Positions 30,527-36,924 of a stretch of DNA of 36,924 nucleotides are shown one piece after another (the first letter of the stretch is position 1; each line of letters begins with the position of its first letter). The position numbers were made by a program, and so were the translations under genes. The stretch comes from Azonexus sp. (lineage in GTDB: Bacteria; Pseudomonadota; Gammaproteobacteria; Burkholderiales; Rhodocyclaceae), in NCBI GenBank assembly GCA_031274715.1, contig JAISPT010000042.1:1-36924 (forward strand). Reading direction: 5' to 3'. Under the pieces are notes generated by a model. It had not been told where the DNA came from and did no database searches. It was given only the letters and a program-made list of their open reading frames with translations.

Positions 30527-31315
30527 TCAGCGGCCGCGATAGGCTGGTGGGCGTTTTTGCATGAAGGCGTCGATGCCCTCGCCGGCATCCTCGCTCATCA
30601 TGTTGCAGGCCATCACCTCGGTGGCGTAGGCATAGGCGTCGCTGAGGCCCATCTCTAACTGGCGGTAGAACATGCCCTTGCCGAGGCGCACGGCGACGGC
30701 ACTCTTGGCCAGGATGGCGCCGGCCAGGCGCTCGATCTCGGCATCCAGCGCGTCGGCCGGGACGACCTGATTGACCAGGCCCTTGGCCTTGGCTTCCATG
30801 GCATCGATGAATTCGCCGGTCAGCAGCATTTCCAGCGCCGCTTTACGGCCGAGATTGCGCGTTAGCGCCACCGCCGGCGTCGAACAGAACAGCCCGACAT
30901 TGATGCCGGAGACGGCAAAGCGGGCGACATCGGCGGCGACGGCCAGGTCACAGGCGGCAACCAATTGGCAGCCGGCGGCAGTGGCGATGCCGTGTACGCG
31001 GGCGATCACCGGCTGCGGCATGCGGCCGATGGTCTGCATCAGTTCGCCACACTGCGCGAACAGCGCCTGCATGAATTCCTTGCTGTGGTTGGCGCGCATT
31101 TCCTTCAGATCGTGACCGGCGCAGAAGGCGCGGCCGGCACCGGCAATGATCACGACGCGGACCGCTTCGCTGGCGGCGATGGCATCCAGTTCGGCCTGCA
31201 GGGCGGTGAGCATGGTCTTGGACAGCGAGTTGAACTGGCTCGGTCGATTCAGAGTCAGCGTGGTCAGGCCGTCGTTGCGGTCATGGCGCAGGATGAAGGG
31301 TTCTTCGTGGCTCAT
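30527..31315 (-). CDS. Enoyl-CoA hydratase/isomerase-like protein (ECHDC3 type) lacking catalytic glutamates
   Basis: 262 aa, crotonase fold. The oxyanion-hole segment AGAGRAFCAGHDLKEM (58-73) is intact. In classical enoyl-CoA hydratase the two catalytic glutamates lie in GGGCEL and PEI; here these read AAGCQL (Q117) and SGI (G137). This matches the ECHDC3-like branch, whose reaction is not settled. Hydration of enoyl-CoA by the usual mechanism is unlikely. It is divergent from dnaE with 154 bases between and lies 28 bases upstream of the sialidase-like gene. Confidence 0.88.
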   Translation of the reverse strand: MSHEEPFILRHDRNDGLTTLTLNRPSQFNSLSKTMLTALQAELDAIAASEAVRVVIIAGAGRAFCAGHDLKEMRANHSKEFMQALFAQCGELMQTIGRMPQPVIARVHGIATAAGCQLVAACDLAVAADVARFAVSGINVGLFCSTPAVALTRNLGRKAALEMLLTGEFIDAMEAKAKGLVNQVVPADALDAEIERLAGAILAKSAVAVRLGKGMFYRQLEMGLSDAYAYATEVMACNMMSEDAGEGIDAFMQKRPPAYRGR

Positions 31316-31469
31316 GGGTCGTCTCCGTCATGGTTTTTTTGAACTGATCAATGTACCGGAGAACGTGCCGGCCAGCCAGCTGCATACTGCCCGGATCGCC
31401 TTCATTGCCGTCGTCCCGCGGCATCGCCGAGGCCGACGGGAGGCGACTGGCCGGGGTAAAATCGCGCCG

Positions 31470-34400
31470 ATGAATTCCCCGCGTTATGTCCACCTCCGCC
31501 TGCATTCCGAATATTCCGTGACCGACGGCATCGTCCGCGTCGGCGACGCCGTCAAGCGCGCCGCCGGCGACGGCATGCCGGCCCTGGCGTTGACCGACCT
31601 GGCCAACCTGTTCGGCTTGGTCAAGTTCTACACCGGGGCGCGTGCCAAGGGTGTCAAGCCAATCGCTGGCGCAGACGTGTGGGTCGTCAATCCGGAAACA
31701 CCCGAGGATGTCCACCGCTTGCTGCTGCTGGTGCGCAACCAGCGTGGCTACCAGCAATTGTGCGAACTGCTGACGCGGGCCTACGTGGCCGAAGGGCGGC
31801 GTGAACGGGCCGAGATTCGCCGCGAATGGTTTAGCGAGATCGGCTGCGATGGCCTGATCGCGCTCTCCGGCGCGCATCTCGGCGATGTCGGCGAGGCTTT
31901 GCTGCACGGCAACTACGCCCTGGCCGGCGAGCGCGCCAAGGCCTGGGAGGCGGTGTTTCCTGGCGCCTTCTACCTGGAGGTCCAGCGCTATGGCCAACCG
32001 CAGCAGGAAACCATCGTCCAGTACACGGCCGACTTGGCCGGCGAGCTGGGCCTGCCGCTGGTCGCCACGCATCCGATCCAGTTCATGCAACGCGACGACT
32101 TCCGCGCCCATGAGGCGCGCGTCTGCATCGCCGAAGGCTACGTGCTGGGCGATCACCGGCGGCCGAAGATTTATACCGAAGAGCAGTACTTCAAGAGCCA
32201 GCAGGAGATGACCGAGCTGTTCGCCGACCTGCCGGAAGCCCTGGAAAACACGCTGGAAATCGCCCGCCGCTGCAATATCGAGATGACGCTGGGCAAGAAT
32301 TTCCTGCCCGACTTCCCGATTCCGCCGGGCATGACCATCGACGAATACCTGGTCGCGGAAGCCAAAAAAGGCCTCGAAATCCGCCTCGCCGAGCTCTATC
32401 CCGACCCGGAAGAGCGTGCCCGGCGCCGGCCGGAGTACGACGAGCGACTGGCCTTCGAGTGCAACACTATCGTCCAGATGGGCTTCCCGGGTTACTTCCT
32501 GATCGTTGCCGACTTCATCAACTGGGGCAAGCAGAATGGCGTGCCGGTCGGTCCCGGCCGCGGTTCCGGCGCCGGCTCGCTGGTTGCCTATTCGCTACGC
32601 ATCACCGACCTCGATCCGCTGGCTTACGCATTGCTGTTCGAGCGTTTCCTGAACCCGGAGCGGGTGTCGATGCCCGACTTCGACATCGATTTCTGCCAGG
32701 ATAACCGCTGGCGTGTCATCGAGTATGTGCGCCAGCACTACGGAGCGCAGGCGGTCAGCCAGATCGCCACCTTCGGCACCCTGTCGTCGAAGGCGGTGAT
32801 CCGCGACGTCGGCCGCGTTTTCGGTCTGCCCTACTCGCTGTGTGATCGCATCTCGAAGCTGATCCCGATAATCCAGAACAAGCCGGTGTCGCTGGCCGAG
32901 GCGCTGGAGCAGGAGCCGCAACTCAAGGAAATGATGGCCGGTGACGGCGATGGCGAAAGCGTTCGCGAACTGTTCGACTTGGCCGGCCGCCTTGAAGATT
33001 TGACTCGCAACGTCGGCATGCATGCCGGCGGCGTGCTGATTGCACCGGGCAAGATCACCGACTTTTGCCCGATCTACCAGGCCACCGGCGCCGACGCCTC
33101 GCCGGTCTCGCAGTTCGACAAGGACGACGTGGAGAAGGCCGGCCTGGTCAAATTCGACTTCCTCGGCCTGCGCAACCTGACCATCATCGAACTGGCGCTC
33201 GACTACATCGCGCGCATGACCGGCGAGCGGCTCGATCTGATGAGCCTCGGCTTTGCCGATCCGGGGGCCTACCAGGTATTGAAGGAAGCCAATACCACGG
33301 CGATCTTCCAGGTCGAATCGGAAGGCATGAAGAAGCTGCTGAAAAAGCTGCAGCCCGACCGCTTCGAAGACATCATCGCTGTGCTCGCCCTGTACCGTCC
33401 GGGGCCGCTCGGCTCCGGCATGGTCGATGACTTCATTCTGCGCAAGAAGGGCCAGCAGGCCATCGACTATTTCCATCCCGATCTGCAAGCCTGCCTGGAG
33501 CCGACCTATGGCGTCATCGTGTACCAGGAACAGGTGATGCAGATTTCGCAGATCATCGGCGGCTACACACTGGGCGGCGCCGACATGCTGCGCCGGGCGA
33601 TGGGCAAGAAAAAGCCGGAGGAGATGGCCAAGCACCGCGAAACCATCGCTGCCGGCGCCAAGGAGCGTGGCTACAATCCGGCGCTGGCCGAGCAGTTATT
33701 CGACCTGATGACCAAGTTCGCGGAATACGGCTTCAACAAGTCGCATACCGCCGCCTATGCCGTCGTCACTTATCACACGGCCTGGCTCAAGCGCTACCAT
33801 TGCGCCGCCTTCATGGCGGCCACCCTGTCTTCCGACATGGACAACACCGATACGGTGAAGATCTTTTACGAGGACACCATCGCCAACCAGGTGAAGGTTC
33901 TCGCTCCGGACGTGAATGCCTCGAACTACCGTTTCGAGCCGGTCGACCGCGATACCATCCGCTATGGCCTGGGGGCAGTCAAGGGCACCGGCGAGCAGGC
34001 GGTCGGCGTGATCCTCAAGGCGCGCGACGAGGGTGGGCCGTTCAAGGATTTGTTCGACTTCTGCCACCGCTGCGACAAGCGCATGGTCAACCGCCGCACC
34101 ATCGAGGCCTTGATCCGGGCCGGCGCCTTTGACGGCATCGCGCCGCGCATCGCGGGCTCCGACCTGGCCGACCGCCATCGTTTGCTGGCCTCGGTTGGCG
34201 TGGCCATGGATTTCGCCGAGCAGGCCGAGCGTGACGCCATGCAGACCAGCCTGTTCGACCTTGCCGAGGTCGCCGATGCGCACGCACCGGAGTATGTCCC
34301 GGTCAAGCCCTGGGACGAGAAGACGCAACTGATGGAGGAAAAGACTGCACTGGGCTTCTTCTTCTCCGGCCACCCGTACAACAGCTACCGGAAGGAATTG

Positions 34401-34937
34401 CAGCCTTTTATCCGCCGCTCCTTGGTGCGCCTCGAACCGGCCAAGGAAATGACCGTCATGGCCGGCATCGTGGTCGGTGTGCGGACGCAGATGACGCGGC
34501 GCGGCAAGATGCTATTCGTGCAGATCGACGACGGTACGGCGCTGGTCGAGGTGTCGGTGTTCAACGAATTGTTCGAGGCTGAACGCGACAAGATCGTCAC
34601 CGACGAAATCCTGATCATCGAAGGCAAGGTCCGCTACGACGAGTTTTCCGGTGGCAACGCGGTCGCCGCCGACAAACTGATGACGCTGGGCGAGGCCAGG
34701 GCCCGCTTTTCCAGGCACCTGCTGCTGAAAATCAATGGCAATGCCGACGCCCGCAAGCTGAAATCGCTGCTCGCCTCCTTTGCCCCCGGTCCAGCACCGG
34801 TACGCATCCGCTACCGCAATGCCGAGGCCGAATGCGAGCTGCTGCTCGGGCAAACGGCCCGCGTCCGCCTTGAAGATGCCCTACTCGATGCACTCAGCGG
34901 CTGGCTACAGGCGGAGAACGTCGAGATCGTCTATTAG
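31470..34937 (+). CDS. dnaE: DNA polymerase III alpha subunit
   Basis: 1155 aa, normal for DnaE1. It begins with the PHP domain (YVHLRLHSEYSVTDGIVRVG), followed by the C-family polymerase core: VGPGRGSGAGSLVAY, and the catalytic aspartates in PDFDIDFCQDN near residue 401. Then come the fingers (GVIVYQEQVMQISQIIGGYT, FAEYGFNKSHTAAYAVV), a clamp-binding QTSLFDL, the OB domain (VMAGIVVGVRTQMTRRGKML) and the tau-binding tail. It is the replicative polymerase. I start at 31470; the long open frame upstream is shadow of the hydratase-like gene. The TAG stop lies inside the left end of a MITE-like repeat. Confidence 0.97.
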   Translation: MNSPRYVHLRLHSEYSVTDGIVRVGDAVKRAAGDGMPALALTDLANLFGLVKFYTGARAKGVKPIAGADVWVVNPETPEDVHRLLLLVRNQRGYQQLCELLTRAYVAEGRRERAEIRREWFSEIGCDGLIALSGAHLGDVGEALLHGNYALAGERAKAWEAVFPGAFYLEVQRYGQPQQETIVQYTADLAGELGLPLVATHPIQFMQRDDFRAHEARVCIAEGYVLGDHRRPKIYTEEQYFKSQQEMTELFADLPEALENTLEIARRCNIEMTLGKNFLPDFPIPPGMTIDEYLVAEAKKGLEIRLAELYPDPEERARRRPEYDERLAFECNTIVQMGFPGYFLIVADFINWGKQNGVPVGPGRGSGAGSLVAYSLRITDLDPLAYALLFERFLNPERVSMPDFDIDFCQDNRWRVIEYVRQHYGAQAVSQIATFGTLSSKAVIRDVGRVFGLPYSLCDRISKLIPIIQNKPVSLAEALEQEPQLKEMMAGDGDGESVRELFDLAGRLEDLTRNVGMHAGGVLIAPGKITDFCPIYQATGADASPVSQFDKDDVEKAGLVKFDFLGLRNLTIIELALDYIARMTGERLDLMSLGFADPGAYQVLKEANTTAIFQVESEGMKKLLKKLQPDRFEDIIAVLALYRPGPLGSGMVDDFILRKKGQQAIDYFHPDLQACLEPTYGVIVYQEQVMQISQIIGGYTLGGADMLRRAMGKKKPEEMAKHRETIAAGAKERGYNPALAEQLFDLMTKFAEYGFNKSHTAAYAVVTYHTAWLKRYHCAAFMAATLSSDMDNTDTVKIFYEDTIANQVKVLAPDVNASNYRFEPVDRDTIRYGLGAVKGTGEQAVGVILKARDEGGPFKDLFDFCHRCDKRMVNRRTIEALIRAGAFDGIAPRIAGSDLADRHRLLASVGVAMDFAEQAERDAMQTSLFDLAEVADAHAPEYVPVKPWDEKTQLMEEKTALGFFFSGHPYNSYRKELQPFIRRSLVRLEPAKEMTVMAGIVVGVRTQMTRRGKMLFVQIDDGTALVEVSVFNELFEAERDKIVTDEILIIEGKVRYDEFSGGNAVAADKLMTLGEARARFSRHLLLKINGNADARKLKSLLASFAPGPAPVRIRYRNAEAECELLLGQTARVRLEDALLDALSGWLQAENVEIVY

Positions 34938-35141
34938 AGCGGTTTCGGTTGCCTTCCCGCAAAACCGGTCAGCCGCAGTTTCTTCGTCATTCCCGCACGC
35001 TCTTGGCGGGAATCCAGTGGCTTGCCGCCTCGCGTAGCGGGGCATGGTCATGGCTGGAAAAGCAAAGTCGCTGGATTCCCGCCAGAAACATGCGGGAATG
35101 ACGGAATCGGAGCCGTAAGCACATGAGAAAACCGGCTCTAG
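34934..35141. mobile_element. MITE-like palindromic element, copy 2
   Basis: The ends TTAGAGCGGTTT and, on the other strand, CTAGAGCCGGTTTT form the terminal inverted repeat. The inner palindrome at 34988-35102 (GTCATTCCCGC...GCGGGAATGAC, with GGCGGGAATCCAG and CTGGATTCCCGCC inside) closely matches copy 1 at 6153-6378, as does GTAAGCACATGA near the right end. The left end overlaps the dnaE stop codon. The folded element could serve as the transcript end for dnaE. Confidence 0.7.
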
Positions 35142-35216
35142 CCGCGAGTCGTCGTCGGTCGCCGGTCGGTTGCGCCAGGTCATTCATCCGCACCAGTGTT
35201 GCTGGCGGGCGAATTT

Positions 35217-35804
35217 TCAAGCCGGGCGTTGACGGGCGGCCAGGCGGCCGAGCAGGAAACCCTTGATTTCGTGGAAAGGGATTGGCTTAGGGAAAGTCGT
35301 GACGTCGGGTGGCAGGCCGCGGGCGATGATGGTCTCGCGGTCAATGACGCTGACCACGATGATATCCATCCGCGCCAGATCGGGATTGGCGCGCAGGTGA
35401 CGGACCATCTCGAAGCCATCCATACCGGGCATCATCAGGTCGGCGATCAGCACGTCGGGCGGCCGCTGGCCGAGTTGCAATAGGCCTTCGAAGCCACTGT
35501 CGACGATACGCAGGTCGAGTGGCAGATTCCAGCCGGCCATCGTCATCTGATAAAGCGATTGCAGGGCCGGGTCATCCTCGGTAATCAGGATGTCGAGCCG
35601 GGTGCCGGCATCGTGTGCGCTGGGTGTCAGGTTACGCCGGCGGGCGAGCAGGGCTTCGACCGAAGTGACCGGGATGCGGCGATGGCCGCCCGTCGTCTTC
35701 CAGGCTTCGAGGGCGCCGCTTTCGACCATGTTCTGCACGGTGCCGAGGGAGACACCGAGGCGCTGCGACGCCTGCCGGGTGCTAAGGAATTCGGGTTCTG
35801 CCAT
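35217..35804 (-). CDS. Excisionase-type HTH fused to a CheY-like receiver
   Basis: 195 aa. Residues about 5-55 are a MerR/excisionase-type DNA-binding domain (LSTRQASQRLGVSLGTVQNM, then WKTTGGHRRIPV). Residues 70-190 form a complete receiver: acidic pair D77-D78, phosphoacceptor D122 (ADLMMPGMDG), S152 and K173. The order is the reverse of usual response regulators, where the receiver comes first. The start at 35804 suits the HTH fold, but no ribosome site is visible; AT-rich TATACAAAATC precedes it. No kinase gene is adjacent, nor any integrase, so a transcription-factor role is more likely than excision. Confidence 0.82.
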   Translation of the reverse strand: MAEPEFLSTRQASQRLGVSLGTVQNMVESGALEAWKTTGGHRRIPVTSVEALLARRRNLTPSAHDAGTRLDILITEDDPALQSLYQMTMAGWNLPLDLRIVDSGFEGLLQLGQRPPDVLIADLMMPGMDGFEMVRHLRANPDLARMDIIVVSVIDRETIIARGLPPDVTTFPKPIPFHEIKGFLLGRLAARQRPA

Positions 35805-36085
35805 GATTTTGTATAAGGAATGACAAATTCTGCGAATTTTAACGGTTTGCCGGGGGCAATCACAGTGGACAAGCGTTTTCCCGCCAAAGCGTGCCGCCGC
35901 GAGCGGCCCCATTATTTCCTGCCGTTCGCTCCGTCGCCTTGATCTGGGTTGGCCGTGCCGGTGCAGGTAGCGCTGGCGTTGTTAAGTCATGAAGAATGAC
36001 ATCGATATGTTTTGACGGCTTGACCGGGCCGCGAATTGATCTGATTTGCCCTACTGCCGAGCTTGAGGTGCTGAACCAGGCTAGC
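35805..36085. other. Intergenic region without a recognisable gene
   Basis: About 280 bases between the HTH-receiver gene and pbpC, both on the minus strand. I see no credible coding frame. It should contain the promoter of the HTH-receiver gene, in the AT-rich part around 35808-35850. Confidence 0.4.
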
Positions 36086-36121
36086 CGACCGGATCAGCGC
36101 ACGCTGACGCTGATCCGGTCG
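36086..36121 (-). repeat. 14-bp perfect inverted repeat across the pbpC stop codon
   Basis: CGACCGGATCAGCG (36086-36099) pairs with CGCTGATCCGGTCG (36108-36121) around an 8-base loop. The TGA stop of pbpC (36094-36096) lies inside one arm. No T-run follows on the minus strand. It could stabilise the mRNA 3' end or act as a bent, weak terminator. Confidence 0.55.
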
Positions 36122-36924
36122 TAGCGCCCGCGCTCGTCCATGACGGTGATGTCCACGCGGCCATTTTCCTCCAGGCGGTGGATCAGGGGCTGGCTGGCTG
36201 GCTGCCGGGCGATCAGGCGGCCGTTGATCAGCCAGACCACCTCGCCGCGCTGGCCGCGCAGTTCGAGGCGGACGACCGATGGCTGGTCGGGACGGGGTCG
36301 CCGGATGACCTCGCCGTGGCTGAGGCCGACGATACGCAGACCGGCCTCCGGTTCGGCCGTCGGCGGACAGCGGGTGTCCCAGGCCGGGGGCCGGGCTTTG
36401 GCCTGGATGTCGGCCGGCAGCCAGGGTTCGAGCGCCGCCGGCCAGCGCGCCGCCGCGATGCGGCGACGGGGTCGGTCGCTGCATTCGGCGCTGACACGCA
36501 GGCCGCTGGTGGCATCCACCTCGTAGGCGGTGCGTACTTCGCCGCCGCGCAGGCGATCCGGGAAGGTTGGCGGCGCCGTGTCGTTGAGCAACCAGGCCAG
36601 CATCTGGCGATGGCAGAGCGTTTCTTCGGTCGAATCGAAACGGGTGCCGAGCGGCCAGCAGATTTTCTCCTGATGCACCGAAGGCGGCGGAATGCGAGGG
36701 GCCGGCGGCTGGTTGTCGATGGCGGTGAACAGGTCGACCAGCAGCGGCGCGGCAATGTTGGCTCCGAAAAATCCGGGGTTCGGCGTACCGTCCGGCCGGC
36801 CCACCCAGACGCCGACGGTATAGCGGTCGGAAACGCCGACCGACCAGGCATCGCGGAAACCGAAGCTGGTTCCGGTTTTCCAGGCAATGCCGCGCTGGAT
36901 GCCCTGCCCCTGCTCGACGGCGCG
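36094..36924 (-). CDS. pbpC: Penicillin-binding protein 1C, C-terminal part (5' end outside window)
   Basis: 276 residues are visible; the gene enters from the right edge already in frame. Near the edge it reads GIAWKTGTSFGFRDAW, where KTGTS is the KTG motif of the transpeptidase site, then VGVWVGRPDGTPNPGFFGAN. After about residue 180 comes the PBP1C-specific C-terminal domain (LRIVGLSHGEVIRRP..., LELRGQRGEVVWLINGRLI, ENGRVDITVMDERGRYDRIS). PBP1C is a bifunctional glycosyltransferase/transpeptidase of the inner membrane; in this order alpha-2-macroglobulin (yfhM) often lies upstream, which would be beyond the window. Confidence 0.92.
   Translation of the reverse strand, partial: RAVEQGQGIQRGIAWKTGTSFGFRDAWSVGVSDRYTVGVWVGRPDGTPNPGFFGANIAAPLLVDLFTAIDNQPPAPRIPPPSVHQEKICWPLGTRFDSTEETLCHRQMLAWLLNDTAPPTFPDRLRGGEVRTAYEVDATSGLRVSAECSDRPRRRIAAARWPAALEPWLPADIQAKARPPAWDTRCPPTAEPEAGLRIVGLSHGEVIRRPRPDQPSVVRLELRGQRGEVVWLINGRLIARQPASQPLIHRLEENGRVDITVMDERGRYDRISVSVR

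Noticed and set aside
1..36924. CRISPR array, tRNA or rRNA genes
   Set aside because: No regularly spaced short repeats, cloverleaf-like segments or rRNA-like conserved strings were seen on either strand.

Overview
The window is high-GC bacterial chromosome. Family-level resemblance points to a betaproteobacterium, most likely Rhodocyclales (Dechloromonas/Azonexus-like). The indications are the minCDE operon, the long form of GpmI, fused isobutyryl-CoA mutase IcmF, a YceB-like lipoprotein, Kup, DnaE and PBP1C. This assignment comes from protein reading alone; no 16S gene or search supports it.

Layout. (1) 200-5938, minus strand: a polymorphic RHS locus. A large secreted RHS/YD-repeat protein is cut off just before the conserved RHS core. 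The core continues in a second, separately secreted protein with three Ig-like domains, joined by an ATGA overlap. A cysteine-rich tip and a small zinc-ribbon membrane protein follow. (2) 6153-6378: a palindromic MITE-like element with a second copy at 34934-35141 after dnaE. (3) 6404-11626: icmF (minus) with terminator, a divergent AraC-type regulator, and a YceB/DUF1439 lipoprotein gene. (4) 11784-12417: a solitary gene that looks like an integron cassette, with a short attC-like site. (5) 12440-17317: gpmI (minus, with a terminator-like hairpin in its leader), divergent from minC-minD-minE and a ClpX-like AAA+ gene that lacks the zinc domain. (6) 17408-20243, minus strand: a type VI secretion effector island, transcribed in the order 44-aa membrane ORF, immunity lipoprotein A, immunity lipoprotein B, Tle1-family phospholipase, and a broken vgrG fragment. 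(7) 20281-24393: kup (minus), then on the plus strand an 18-aa leader ORF, a membrane-anchored TAXI solute-binding protein and a ParA-like ATPase, with overlapping stop/start codons. (8) 24397-28845: LysR regulator and divergent YbfB/YjiJ-type MFS exporter, a CNNM/CorC-type CBS protein, and a double-receiver response regulator. (9) 28823-31315, minus strand: a six-TM protein, an Asp-box sialidase-like protein and an enoyl-CoA hydratase-like protein without catalytic glutamates. (10) 31470-36924: dnaE (plus), an excisionase-type HTH fused to a receiver (minus), and the C-terminal part of pbpC, which runs off the window.

How it fits together. Most of the window is housekeeping: division-site selection, glycolysis, replication, potassium uptake, peptidoglycan synthesis. 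It is broken by three accessory insertions: the RHS locus, the integron-like cassette and the T6SS effector/immunity island. The most unusual things are the split RHS shell, the immunity gene whose 5' end is a copy of the effector's 5' end, the lone cassette outside any integron platform, and the min-linked ClpX paralog whose start codon lies in an 11-bp hairpin stem.
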